Positions 1 through 8,494 of a stretch of DNA of 28,776 bases are shown here, in pieces (position 1 is the first letter of the stretch; every line of letters begins with the position of its first letter). The DNA comes from a virus. Under the pieces are notes generated by a model. It searched no databases. It was given only the letters and a program-made list of their open reading frames with translations, and was not told where the DNA came from. The stretch is taken from positions 1 through 28,776 of IMG/VR virus record IMGVR_UViG_3300047498_000046. One strand, written 5' to 3'. The position numbers and the translations under genes are program-made.

Positions 1-1
1 C

Positions 2-568
2 AAGGCCGAAGGATCGCAGCATCGGGAGCTGGATGGCCTGCCTGGCATTCCTAAATTCCCTAAGCATGTAAAGGTCTATTCCGGTGATATCCATCTTTCG
101 CAAGTGGTTCTATGGGGCGCGCCTATTACTTATGTTGGGGCGCCGCATCGCGTGCGTTATGGTGACGATCACATATGCCGCATGCTTGCTTTGGATAGTG
201 AGACGTATGAGATTGCCGAGGAGCTGGTTCTGGATTCCCCGCTTAAAGCCGTTATCGATATCAGTTCCCTGGAGCAATTTAAAGGGCTCGGCCTGGCCCC
301 CGGTGATATGGTCCGGGTGCGATTTACTATTCCTCCTAATCGAATTGAGCAATGGGCTGTCGAGGAAGCTGATCTTAGAGAAATAGCGTCCCAGGCCGGG
401 ATCACCCTTGCGTCCATAGAGCCTATTGTTGAGCAATATGGCGAGGAAGATCAGGCCATCGAAGGGTTTGATAAGGACCCGCGGTCTGTGCTGGAAGCTT
501 TTGCGAAGGAAGAGGGGCTTGACCAGGGCTTGATTGATGCCGGCCTGGCCCTCCTGGCTGCTCCATGA
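2..568 (+). CDS. SbcD/Mre11-like (T4 gp47-type) nuclease subunit, C-terminal part
   Basis: This is the 3' part of a gene that enters from the left edge; 188 residues are visible, read continuously from base 2. The visible part includes the last phosphoesterase motif, YSGDIHLSQ (about window residues 27-35), followed by a beta-strand segment with VGAPHRVRYGDD, which is typical of the end of the Mre11/SbcD catalytic domain. The rest is an acidic capping region. In this family the motif is usually GHxH; here the first His is Asp, while the second His (residue 31) is kept. The stop overlaps the start of the next gene (ATGA), and that gene encodes the matching SbcC/Rad50-like ATPase. The pair is therefore expected to form a double-strand-break processing nuclease acting in phage recombination and replication. 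A GTG at 104 could be called as a start, but it lies inside the domain and is unlikely. Confidence 0.82.
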   Translation, partial: KAEGSQHRELDGLPGIPKFPKHVKVYSGDIHLSQVVLWGAPITYVGAPHRVRYGDDHICRMLALDSETYEIAEELVLDSPLKAVIDISSLEQFKGLGLAPGDMVRVRFTIPPNRIEQWAVEEADLREIASQAGITLASIEPIVEQYGEEDQAIEGFDKDPRSVLEAFAKEEGLDQGLIDAGLALLAAP

Positions 569-2343
569 AGCGCATTCAGCTTGTCCATCTAACGCTGCAG
601 GGCTTCAAATCCTACCGCAAGACCACCCATATCGATTTCCCCGATGGGGGCTTTAATTTCCTGGGCGGGGCCAATGAGGTTGATCCTAAGCTCGGCAGCA
701 ATGGCGCGGGCAAGTCCACGCTATGGGAAGCGTTATGCTGGTGCCTATATGGGACAGGCATTAAGGGGGCCAAAGCTTCCGATCTGGCAAGCTGGGGCTT
801 TAAGCGCCCTTACGCGGCCACGGAGCTGCGCGTAGACGGGGTTGCGGTCGAAATCATTAGGGAAGGCAACCCGGACCGCTTGACCCTTGCTGGCGAGCCT
901 TGCACGCAGGCCCAGCTTGATGCCTATCTGGGACTGACCAAAGCGCGCTTTACCCAGTCGGTGTTGTTTGGGCAGGGCGCTAAGCTCTTCATGGACATGA
1001 GCGCGGCCGACCGCGGGGAGTTGCTGGATGAGGTTCTTGACCTGCAGCTATGGCAGAGCCTGGCCGATGCGGCCGGCAAAAAAGCCAAGAGCTTAGGTCT
1101 GGTCGAGCAGCAGGCCTTGCGGGACATTGCCCATGTATCCGGCCAGCTCGAAGGCTTATCCGACATTGAGGAGCTGCAGGCGCAGGATGCGCAATGGCTA
1201 GCTGCCAAGACCGAGGAGCTGGAAGCGCTGCTGCAGCAGATGGATGCGGATGACCTGGCAAAGCAGACCAAACAGCAACAGCTTATTAAGACCTGGGCAA
1301 GTCCCCCGACTGATTTGCTGGCGCAGATCGCAGCTTGCGAGGAGGAAGTCCATAAGGCCAAGCTGCTGCAGCAGACCTCCGTGGATAAGCTGGACGCAGC
1401 GCTGCAGCTAGAAAAATTCTATGACGAGCATAGTGACTGTCCAACCTGCCATCAGGCTATTACTCCTGCCTTTAGTAAGCAGGAGCGCGCCAGGCTAAGA
1501 CAAGGAATCGACCGGCTTAATGCATCCGAGCAAGAGCTTGCCAAAACTATCCAGGAAGGGGAAGCGCTGCTGCGAAATTTGCGCCAGCAGCAGCGCGAGC
1601 TTGAACAAGGGGCTTACGATGCCAAGGCCGCTAACCGCGCGCTGCAGGCCGAGATTGATGCCCTGGACCGCGGTATGGCCCGTGCGCTTGCGCAGGCTGA
1701 AGCACTCGAGCGGGAAATGGAATCGCCCCCCTTTGCTGCACAGATTGCTACCCTAAGCGCTACTAAAGCGCGCCTGGAAGCAGAACTGGCGGGTTTGAAT
1801 CTGCATTGCAATGCGACCCAGGCCAGCTACCGGCATATGGATTACTGGCGCAGCGGCTTTAAGAAGGTCAGACTATTTCTCATTCGCCAAGCGCTGGACA
1901 TGCTCCAGCTTGAAACCATTGCGGCCGCTGCGGTCCTGGGGTTGGTCGGCTGGGATGTCAAGTTTGTTACCGAGACCGAGACCAAATCCGGGACCATCAA
2001 GTCAGGAGTGCAGGTCTTGGTCGGCTCGCCCGATGCCCCGTCCGGCCGGGTGTTGACCTCCGGTGGTGAAGAGCAGCGGGTCAAGCTTGCGGTCTCCTTG
2101 GGCTTCTCAAATATGATCCAGCGCATGGCCGGGATCGATTGGCGGATGGAGGTCTGGGACGAGCCCACGAATTGGTTGAGCGCTGAGGGTATAGACGACC
2201 TTATGGAATGCTTACGCTACCGCGCACAAACGACCGGCAAAGCGGTCTGGATTGTCGACCACCGCGTGCTGGATTCGACTATATTTGATAACCGCTGGCT
2301 GATGCGGAAGACTGAACAAGGCTCATCATTGGAGGTCCTATGA
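565..2343 (+). CDS. SbcC/Rad50-like (T4 gp46-type) recombination ATPase with zinc hook
   Basis: This 592-residue ABC/SMC-type ATPase is about the size of T4 gp46 and far shorter than bacterial SbcC. It has a Walker A motif GSNGAGKST (44-52), a Q-loop QSVLFGQ (about 131), and two coiled-coil arms (about 160-290 and 300-420). Between the arms is a zinc hook CPTC with Cys292 and Cys295. A signature motif TSGGEEQRVKLA lies near 497, a Walker B with D-loop VWDEPTNWLS near 530, and a H-loop IVDHR near 563. Such ATPases dimerise through the hook and control the Mre11/SbcD nuclease at DNA ends. The ATG overlaps the stop of the SbcD-like gene by four bases, implying translational coupling. All ATPase motifs are intact, so the protein should be functional. 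Confidence 0.95.
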   Translation: MKRIQLVHLTLQGFKSYRKTTHIDFPDGGFNFLGGANEVDPKLGSNGAGKSTLWEALCWCLYGTGIKGAKASDLASWGFKRPYAATELRVDGVAVEIIREGNPDRLTLAGEPCTQAQLDAYLGLTKARFTQSVLFGQGAKLFMDMSAADRGELLDEVLDLQLWQSLADAAGKKAKSLGLVEQQALRDIAHVSGQLEGLSDIEELQAQDAQWLAAKTEELEALLQQMDADDLAKQTKQQQLIKTWASPPTDLLAQIAACEEEVHKAKLLQQTSVDKLDAALQLEKFYDEHSDCPTCHQAITPAFSKQERARLRQGIDRLNASEQELAKTIQEGEALLRNLRQQQRELEQGAYDAKAANRALQAEIDALDRGMARALAQAEALEREMESPPFAAQIATLSATKARLEAELAGLNLHCNATQASYRHMDYWRSGFKKVRLFLIRQALDMLQLETIAAAAVLGLVGWDVKFVTETETKSGTIKSGVQVLVGSPDAPSGRVLTSGGEEQRVKLAVSLGFSNMIQRMAGIDWRMEVWDEPTNWLSAEGIDDLMECLRYRAQTTGKAVWIVDHRVLDSTIFDNRWLMRKTEQGSSLEVL

Positions 2344-2788
2344 AAATTTATGCGCAGCGTTATCACGACTTTTCATTCGGCCATCGGGTCGCGGGGCATG
2401 AAAATTGCTGCGCGTTCCTGCACGGCCACAACTTGCGCATCACTTTCAAATGCGAAGCGCCCAAGCTGGACGCGTCGGCCGGGTCATCGACTTCAGCGTC
2501 ATTAAGACGCTGCTCTGCGATTGGTTGGAGGATAACTGGGACCACCGGTTCTTGCTTTGGGAACAGGACCCAATGCTTCCGGCCAAGATCACCGACTCGC
2601 GCTTTGCGGATTACCAGCGAACCTATGGGGATGAAAGCTGGGAACTTGATGCGCTATCCCCAGCCTATCTGACTGCGCTAATCAATGATGCGGTCGAGCC
2701 GGAAAGGGATGAAGACCTATGGAATGAGCGCTTGCAAGAAATCTCAGATATCAAATCCCGTATATCCAAAGTCGCCGAAGAATTCTGA
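2340..2788 (+). CDS. queD: QueD-like 6-carboxytetrahydropterin synthase (T-fold), reading frame broken once
   Basis: The N-terminal part, in the frame starting at ATG 2340 (GGAGG five bases upstream), contains FSFGHR and CCAFLHGHN. These match the zinc-binding histidines and catalytic cysteine of the QueD/6-pyruvoyl-tetrahydropterin synthase family. Near 2475 the homology passes to the -1 frame, which continues with GRVIDFSVIK and WDHRFLL, the expected next motifs, and ends at 2788. Joined as ...KLDAS-GRVIDFS..., the protein has about 149 residues. Read literally, the first frame runs on to 2672 as unrelated sequence. No slippery heptamer is visible at the join, so a one-base deletion or a sequencing error is more likely than programmed shifting. 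The usual PTAEN-like C-terminal motif is not obvious. QueD makes a queuosine/7-deazaguanine precursor; some phages use that pathway to modify DNA, but no other pathway gene lies in this window. Confidence 0.75.
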
Positions 2789-2801
2789 CTAGGGGAGAGT
2801 A

Positions 2802-4214
2802 ATGCCTAACCAGCTACTGCAGGGAGCGATAGAGGAAAATACGCTGACGCTCCTTTGCTGGAGCGACCTCTACGCCCCTGACCTGACCCTGCGCTTATCC
2901 CCCGAGCTATTCAGCACGCGGGCCTACAAAGACATTGCGGAAGCTGCATTCGCGCATATTGAGCGCTACGGCAAAGCGCCGGCGCTGCACCTTTGGGATT
3001 TACTGGAGGTCAAGCTTCGCAGGGGCGATGAAGGCAAGCTGCTCCGGTCGACCCTGGAGCAGATGAAGGAGCTAAACGAAACCCTGCAACCGCAGTTCGT
3101 GCTAGACTCCCTTGACCATTTCATATCCAAGCGGCGCCTTATCATGGCGCTGGAGGCAGCTACCGACGCAGCGCATGGGGATGATCTGGGTGCTGCGCAA
3201 GCTGCGCTGCAGACCTATGAGCCGCTGTCTGGCGATGCGGAGGATGGCCTATGGCTGCATGATGGCGAAGCTATGGCCGCAGAGCTGGATGTACTGGAGG
3301 AGGATTTTTTCTCATCCGGGGTCGAGGAGTTGGACCGCAGGGGATGCCGGCCGGCAAGGGGCACGCTGACGACATTGGTCGCCCCAGCTAAGCGGGGCAA
3401 GTCCTGGTGGTGTAATGCGGTCGCACGCGCTGGATTGCAGCATCGCAAGAAGGTATTGCATATATCCTTGGAGAACTCTAGGCGGGTAGTGGCCAAGCGC
3501 TACATCCAGACCTTTCTTGCCATGTCTACCGAGGAAATCAGCGACAATCGCATTACGACTTTCTTGCGTGATGCTGGCAGCGACCGGATCAAGGATATGG
3601 TCCCAGTGACTCTGCCCGCGCCTGAAATCGCCAATGCTGCAAACAAGCGCTATGTCGCAAATAAGCTGTCGCAATTCAGCGCGCGGGCCAAGCTGCATAT
3701 CAAGGCTTTCCCATCCGGGACCTTAACCATTGCAACGCTTAATGGCTATCTGGACAAGCTGGACCGCAAATATAATTTCCGGCCGGACCTCATCATCCTT
3801 GACTATCCCGATTTGATGGCGGTCGACCGCAAGAATATGCGCCTGGATTTGGGACGCATATTTGTGGAACTGCGCGGGGTCGCATCGCAGCGCAACTGCG
3901 CCATCTGCGCGCCGACCCAGGGCAGCCGGGAGTCCTCGACCGCCAAGGTCGTCGGAGCCAATCAGGTGGCCGAGGATTGGTCGAAGATCATGACCGCGGA
4001 TACCATCCTGACCTACAGCCAGACCGCGTCCGAAAAGAAAGTCGGACTTGCCCGTTTATTGGTCGCGGCCGCGCGCGAGGCCAAGGACGGCTATTTGGTG
4101 CTGATCACCCAAAATTATAAGACCGGGCAATTCTGCTTGGACAGCACTTACCTGAGCGACTATATGGAAGAGACCGCGGAGCGCTTTATCAAGGCCGAAA
4201 AAGATGGTGACTAG
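2802..4214 (+). CDS. DnaB-type replicative DNA helicase
   Basis: This 470-residue protein has the layout of a DnaB/RecA-fold replicative helicase. An N-terminal helical region (1-110, with the DnaB-like stretch LSPELFSTRAYKDIAE) is followed by a linker and a RecA core. The Walker A is APAKRGKS (194-201, Lys200), a form where the first Gly is Ala. Walker B is LIILDYPDL with Asp334. A later segment with APTQGSRES corresponds to the polar motif H3, and AAREAKDGYLV to the region holding the arginine finger. It should act as the hexameric fork helicase. The start has a clear GGGGAG site seven bases upstream. The gene lies between recombination genes and another helicase and overlaps the next gene by 11 bases. 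I see no primase domain or zinc motif, so a primase must be encoded elsewhere or come from the host. Confidence 0.88.
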   Translation: MPNQLLQGAIEENTLTLLCWSDLYAPDLTLRLSPELFSTRAYKDIAEAAFAHIERYGKAPALHLWDLLEVKLRRGDEGKLLRSTLEQMKELNETLQPQFVLDSLDHFISKRRLIMALEAATDAAHGDDLGAAQAALQTYEPLSGDAEDGLWLHDGEAMAAELDVLEEDFFSSGVEELDRRGCRPARGTLTTLVAPAKRGKSWWCNAVARAGLQHRKKVLHISLENSRRVVAKRYIQTFLAMSTEEISDNRITTFLRDAGSDRIKDMVPVTLPAPEIANAANKRYVANKLSQFSARAKLHIKAFPSGTLTIATLNGYLDKLDRKYNFRPDLIILDYPDLMAVDRKNMRLDLGRIFVELRGVASQRNCAICAPTQGSRESSTAKVVGANQVAEDWSKIMTADTILTYSQTASEKKVGLARLLVAAAREAKDGYLVLITQNYKTGQFCLDSTYLSDYMEETAERFIKAEKDGD

Positions 4215-5754
4215 CCCCGACGCTTTGCAAAAGTTCCGGGAGCGCCATCTTCCGCTGCTGCCGGATTTTAAGGACATGCCCCCGGCCAAGCTGCACCAGC
4301 TTATAAAGGACACAACCGGCCTGGAGCTTAGCCCGAAAAGCAAGCTGCGGCCGCATCAGCTCAATGGGCTTGCATTTGCGCTTTATGTCAAGCGGGGCTT
4401 GCTGCTCTTTGATATGCAGCTCGGCAAAACATTGATCGCCCTGGTATGGGCCGAGCATCTCAAAGCCTGCGGATTCTGGGAGGGGACCGGTCTTATCATT
4501 GCACATGCCCCCGTCGGTCTGGATATATGGGAAGCGCAACTTGCGCAGCATTGCGACCTGACCGGGATAGCGGTCCGCACCAACTGGGAGGATTTCGTCA
4601 ACGCGATCGAGGCAGCGCCGGATTTTATCATCATGACTTGGTCGGGACTGCAGGCCATATTCACCGAAAAGCGCTTAAGCCGAAAGAAAGTCCCCAAGCT
4701 ATATGCAGATAAGCCTGCGCTTGCGATGGCGGCTGAATTTTTCAGCTTATGCATCATCGACGAGATCGACCGGGTGCAGGACCCTTTTGGCCTTTGGTTT
4801 AACTTGGCCGCCCAGATTACCGCGCGCTGCGATTTCCGCTTGGGGTTGACCGGCACGCTGGTCGGTCGCGACGTCTACAAGATATGGGGACCCTGCTTCC
4901 TGATCGACAGCGGGGAGGCTTTTGGGACCAATTTTCTTTTTTTCAAGGAGGCCTATGGCAAAAAGGTCTGGAACTATGCTCGCAAGATCGATGAGCCGGT
5001 CTTCGATAAGACCTATATGCCGATCGTCCAACAAAAGCTTGGCAGCTTTTCGCTAAGCTATAAGCGCTCAGAAACCGGATCGGATGTAGTCGAGCAGCGC
5101 GGCAGTATTGATCTGCGTATGCGCGGGGAGCAAAAAAAATTTTACAATGAGGCCATCAAAGGCTTTATAGCCACCGGTCTTGATGACCGAGTAGCGATCG
5201 GTCATATCCACATGCGCCTGCGGCAAATCTCTGCAGGCTATTTGCCTTTTGAGGATACTAGCGGGACCAAACGCTTGTTGCGCTTTAAGGATGATGTCAA
5301 ATTTGAATGGTTCCGGGATTGGCTGGAGCGCTTCGATGGGTTGCCCACCATTATCTTTCACCAATACACCTACACCGGCGAGTTGCTTGTGCGGGAGCTG
5401 GACAAGGCCAAAGTCAAGCATGGATGGTTGCATGGGGCAACGAAAGACAGCTCCGCTATGGTCGCGGATTTCCAAGCTGGCCGATCTAGCGTTATGGTGG
5501 CGCAGAATCAAAAGGGCAGTGCGTCCCTGATGCTCAATCGCGCGGATTATGTTTTATTTTTTGAGGGACCAAGCGATGCGCGCACGCGGGCGCAGGCAGA
5601 GGCCCGGCCCAAAAATGACCGCAGGACTCGGCCTCTTTTTATAGACGATATAATTTGCTCCCCGGTCGACCGCCAAGTCCTGGAACACGTCCAAGATGGC
5701 AAGGATGTTCTGCGGATGGTCACCGCCGGCGCAATTCGCAAGCTGCTTGTATAG
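4204..5754 (+). CDS. SNF2-like SF2 helicase/ATPase
   Basis: This 516-residue superfamily 2 ATPase begins with KLRPHQLNGLAFAL, the Q-motif-like entry of SNF2-type enzymes. Walker A is DMQLGKT with Lys75, Walker B is the DEAH-like box IIDEID (Asp186-Glu187), and motif III is GLTGT near 218. The second RecA-like lobe shows IIFHQYTYTGELLV, GATKDSS and MVAQNQKGSASLML. It ends with a motif VI-like RAQAEARPKNDRR that corresponds to the QxxGRxxR arginine motif with the Gly replaced. Phage proteins of this type accompany replication or recombination modules as translocases or branch-processing helicases. The ATG lies inside the 3' end of the DnaB-like gene, so the two are probably translationally coupled. 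The exact role is inferred from context. Confidence 0.87.
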   Translation: MVTSPDALQKFRERHLPLLPDFKDMPPAKLHQLIKDTTGLELSPKSKLRPHQLNGLAFALYVKRGLLLFDMQLGKTLIALVWAEHLKACGFWEGTGLIIAHAPVGLDIWEAQLAQHCDLTGIAVRTNWEDFVNAIEAAPDFIIMTWSGLQAIFTEKRLSRKKVPKLYADKPALAMAAEFFSLCIIDEIDRVQDPFGLWFNLAAQITARCDFRLGLTGTLVGRDVYKIWGPCFLIDSGEAFGTNFLFFKEAYGKKVWNYARKIDEPVFDKTYMPIVQQKLGSFSLSYKRSETGSDVVEQRGSIDLRMRGEQKKFYNEAIKGFIATGLDDRVAIGHIHMRLRQISAGYLPFEDTSGTKRLLRFKDDVKFEWFRDWLERFDGLPTIIFHQYTYTGELLVRELDKAKVKHGWLHGATKDSSAMVADFQAGRSSVMVAQNQKGSASLMLNRADYVLFFEGPSDARTRAQAEARPKNDRRTRPLFIDDIICSPVDRQVLEHVQDGKDVLRMVTAGAIRKLLV

Positions 5755-5762
5755 GAATTATC

Positions 5763-6308
5763 ATGTCCCTGTTTCACAACCATGAGCCGACCGCGGAATT
5801 TTCAGCAGATGGATGCTATCGCTGGAAGCTAACGCGAGGTGACCAGAGCGCGCGTTGCCTGCATTGGATTTGCTTGAACCCATCGAAAGCAGGCATCTCG
5901 ATTGAAGACCCGTCTACGCGCCGCATTGGCGGTTTTACTTGGGACCTTGGATATAATGGCTACACGCTGCATAATCTTTTTGCCGTTTGCGCGACTGATC
6001 CCCGTGCAATGATGGACCTGCCCGACCCAGTAGGCGCTGAAAACCACGCCTATATCATGCGCTTACTCGATCGAGCCCTCGACCGGAAAGAACCTGTCAT
6101 CTGCGCTTGGGGCAATGACGGGACTTATATGGACCAAGCTAATACCATGCTGGGTTGGTTGGAAGTCTTACCGCCCTGGCAGCTTTGGTGCTTGGGTCTT
6201 ACTAAGCAGGGGCAGCCGCTGCATCCGCTTTATGTCCCACGCGCTGCCAGGTTTATTCGGATGGATGGCAAGCCCCATAAATATCCCATAGAAGGAAATC
6301 GCGAATGA
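5763..6308 (+). CDS. DUF1643 domain protein
   Basis: This 181-residue protein matches the DUF1643 family along its length. It has CLNPSKAG near residue 38, DPSTRR near 49, then GYNGYTLHNLFAV, and a central VICAWGNDG. These are the conserved blocks of the family (normally NPSTAD..DPT.R and W..G). The biochemical function of DUF1643 is not established. The ATG at 5763 was chosen because AGGA lies six bases upstream and the conserved region begins soon after. A longer in-frame start at 5655 would overlap the helicase gene by 100 bases and add an unrelated, basic N-terminus. The stop overlaps the next gene by four bases (ATGA), linking it to the MazG-like enzyme. It is soluble, with no signal or membrane segment. 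Confidence 0.85.
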   Translation: MSLFHNHEPTAEFSADGCYRWKLTRGDQSARCLHWICLNPSKAGISIEDPSTRRIGGFTWDLGYNGYTLHNLFAVCATDPRAMMDLPDPVGAENHAYIMRLLDRALDRKEPVICAWGNDGTYMDQANTMLGWLEVLPPWQLWCLGLTKQGQPLHPLYVPRAARFIRMDGKPHKYPIEGNRE

Positions 6309-6721
6309 GCGCTGTCCGAGTCGTCCGTTTTTATCGCAAGACCCGGCAAAAGCTGGTCGGCCAGTTTGTCCGACGTAGCTGGGGCCAGGTATCCCTATAT
6401 GACCCCCAGGAGCGCGCCAGACGGGTCCTGGAGGAAGCCTGGGAGCTTGCCCAGGCGGAGGGGTTGACCCTGGAGGAAGGCTGCGCGCTGGGGGCTTTTG
6501 TATTTGCTAAGCCGGTCGGTAAAGCCCCCCAGGAGGCAGCAGGGGTCGCGGTCACCCTTATGGCCTGGGCGGAATGCTATGATCTGGACCTGGAGGACCT
6601 GGAGCAGGCTGAGGTTGAACGCATCCTAGCGCTTCCCCTGGCCCAGCTTAGGGCCAAGCATCAACTAAAAGTGGAGGCCGGGGTCGGCATTCCGCTTGCA
6701 AAGCTCGCGACTAACCGCTAA
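6305..6721 (+). CDS. MazG-like nucleotide pyrophosphohydrolase
   Basis: This 138-residue, mostly helical protein carries the all-alpha NTP pyrophosphohydrolase pattern. Near residues 43-48 is LEEAWELAQ, the EExxE metal-binding helix. The loop GKAPQEAAGVAVTLMAWAE (about 72-90) corresponds to the second helix of the MazG-like/PRA-PH subgroup, in which QEaaGVavTL replaces the ExxD of classical MazG. Enzymes of this fold hydrolyse NTPs or dNTPs to monophosphates. Phage members are thought to clean nucleotide pools or blunt alarmone signalling. The N-terminal ~35 residues are basic and not part of the fold. The start overlaps the DUF1643 stop; the next gene follows after 36 bases. The substrate cannot be read from the sequence. 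Confidence 0.72.
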   Translation: MSAVRVVRFYRKTRQKLVGQFVRRSWGQVSLYDPQERARRVLEEAWELAQAEGLTLEEGCALGAFVFAKPVGKAPQEAAGVAVTLMAWAECYDLDLEDLEQAEVERILALPLAQLRAKHQLKVEAGVGIPLAKLATNR

Positions 6722-6757
6722 GCTTGCCCATCTTTAACCGACCGAAGGGAGAACCCG

Positions 6758-8494
6758 ATGGCTATCGCTCGCCGAATTTTTGACAAGAGCCTGTTGCTGG
6801 ATACCGCGCTGACCGCCCCCGAAAAGAAATGGGAGCACATCCAGGACGCGACCCCCCGCCCTCATGCGGGCTTTGTTTACCAGCCCCGCAAGCCAGGCTT
6901 TGTCCCCAGCCCCCAGCAAGCGGCCTTCTTTGCTTTTGTCCGAAGCGGGTCGGGCAATTGCATCTTGCGTGCGGTGGCAGGTGCGGGCAAGACCACCACG
7001 CTGATCCAGGCTTTGAAGCTCATGGATGGCCAAGTCTTCTTTGGCGCCTATAACAAAAAGATCGCTGAGGAGATCAAGCTGAAGGCGGGCCAAGCCAAGG
7101 TCGACCGCCCCGGTATCTACATCTCGACCATGCACGCAGCGGGCTTTCGCACCTGGATGCAGGTCTATAAGAGTAGCCGGGTCGACGATAAAAAAGTGAT
7201 GCAGCTTGTCGACGCCATGGTCCGCGCCCAGCGCTTGAAAGCCTCGGAATGTCAAGTCGCATCCCTGGCCGATCAATACCGGCGCCTGGCTGACCAGATC
7301 AACGATTCCATGACCTTTATCACCAAGATGGTTTCTTTTGGGAAGCAATATCTGATCGGCATTACCTCCGATCTGCATGCGGATCGGCCTTGGGTGACCT
7401 TAGTTGAGCATTTCAGCGCTGACGAGGAGCTGCCCGGCGGTGTTGAGGTCTTAACCGCGCTAACCTGGGTACGGGAAATTTATCAGCAATCCATCGACCG
7501 CTGCAAAGAGATCATCGACTTTGATGATATGATCTTCGCCCCGCTGTTTTTTAATTGCCGCTTTTTCAAGTATGACTGGGTCTTAGGTGATGAATGGCAG
7601 GACACCAATCCCGCGCGCTTGGAGATGGCTTGCCGCATGCTCAAATATAATGGCCGCTTCCTGGGGGTAGGGGACGAGCGCCAGGCCATTTATGGCTTCG
7701 CCGGTGCTGGCGCGGATTCCCTTGCAAAAACTATTGAGCGGTTGAATTGCAAGATTTTGCCGTTGACAGTCACCTACCGCTGCGCCCAGGATATCGTGGC
7801 CCATGCCCATCAATGGGTCGACCATATCCAAGCACATCCCAGCGCGCCCAAGGGGGTCGTGCGGCCGGCCAAAATAGACCCCGCGGTCAAGACCCCTGAC
7901 AATAAGGTGGTCCCCTGGTTCCTGCAGGATGCGCCAAGCGTCGATGATGCAGTGCTATGCAGGTTTACTAAGCCCCTCATCGTGACCGCCTATGGGATAC
8001 TGAGGGCCGGCGTCGCAGCTAAGGTAGAGGGCCGGGATTTGGGGTTAGGGCTTTGTAAGCTGGCGCAGCGTTGGAAGATCAGCCGCATCGACAGCCTGGA
8101 TGCCAAGCTGGATGAATATCTGGCCAATGAAGTCCGCAAAGCGCAAATAGCCAAGAATACCAAGCGGGAAGATGAGGTTATAGACTGCGTTACGACCCTG
8201 CGGATCTTTATGGACCGCTGCAGGGAGCAAAAGCTTAATGACATTCCCAGCTTAGTGCGGGAAATCAATTCGCTGTTTGCGGATAATGTCACAGGGGCGG
8301 TCGTGCTGTCGACCGGCCATAAAGCCAAGGGCCGGGAATGGCCCCGGGTCTTCTGGATTCAGCATACTGACCGGCCGGGCCGGGGTGCTGATGATTGGCG
8401 AACGTTCGAAGAGTCCAACATCAAATATGTGATTACCACGCGCGCCATCGCAGAACTGGTGCTGGTTCCCGAAGTTAAAAAGGATCAAGCTTAA
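6758..8494 (+). CDS. UvrD/Rep-like SF1 DNA helicase
   Basis: This 578-residue superfamily 1 helicase opens the motor with SPQQAAFFAF (Q motif). Walker A is AVAGAGKTTT with Lys78, and motif Ia is FFGAYNKKIAEE. Motif II is LGDEWQDTNPAR (Asp278-Glu279), the classical UvrD DExxQD signature with Trp at the fourth position. Motif III is GVGDERQAIYGFAGA. Motif IV lies near LPLTVTYRC, and the late motif V region is LSTGHKAKGREW. The family moves 3' to 5' on single-stranded DNA in repair and replication. A strong AAGGGAG site sits six bases before ATG 6758. It is the third helicase in this operon, and its stop overlaps the start of the small zinc-ribbon gene (TAATG). Confidence 0.92.
   Translation: MAIARRIFDKSLLLDTALTAPEKKWEHIQDATPRPHAGFVYQPRKPGFVPSPQQAAFFAFVRSGSGNCILRAVAGAGKTTTLIQALKLMDGQVFFGAYNKKIAEEIKLKAGQAKVDRPGIYISTMHAAGFRTWMQVYKSSRVDDKKVMQLVDAMVRAQRLKASECQVASLADQYRRLADQINDSMTFITKMVSFGKQYLIGITSDLHADRPWVTLVEHFSADEELPGGVEVLTALTWVREIYQQSIDRCKEIIDFDDMIFAPLFFNCRFFKYDWVLGDEWQDTNPARLEMACRMLKYNGRFLGVGDERQAIYGFAGAGADSLAKTIERLNCKILPLTVTYRCAQDIVAHAHQWVDHIQAHPSAPKGVVRPAKIDPAVKTPDNKVVPWFLQDAPSVDDAVLCRFTKPLIVTAYGILRAGVAAKVEGRDLGLGLCKLAQRWKISRIDSLDAKLDEYLANEVRKAQIAKNTKREDEVIDCVTTLRIFMDRCREQKLNDIPSLVREINSLFADNVTGAVVLSTGHKAKGREWPRVFWIQHTDRPGRGADDWRTFEESNIKYVITTRAIAELVLVPEVKKDQA

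Noticed and set aside
2472-2483. Programmed -1 frameshifting in the QueD-like gene
   Set aside because: There is no X XXY YYZ heptamer at the point where the homology changes frame, so a deletion or sequencing error is the simpler reading.
5655-6308. Longer version of the DUF1643 gene
   Set aside because: The extra N-terminus overlaps the SF2 helicase and lacks family similarity, and the ATG at 5763 has a well-placed ribosome site.
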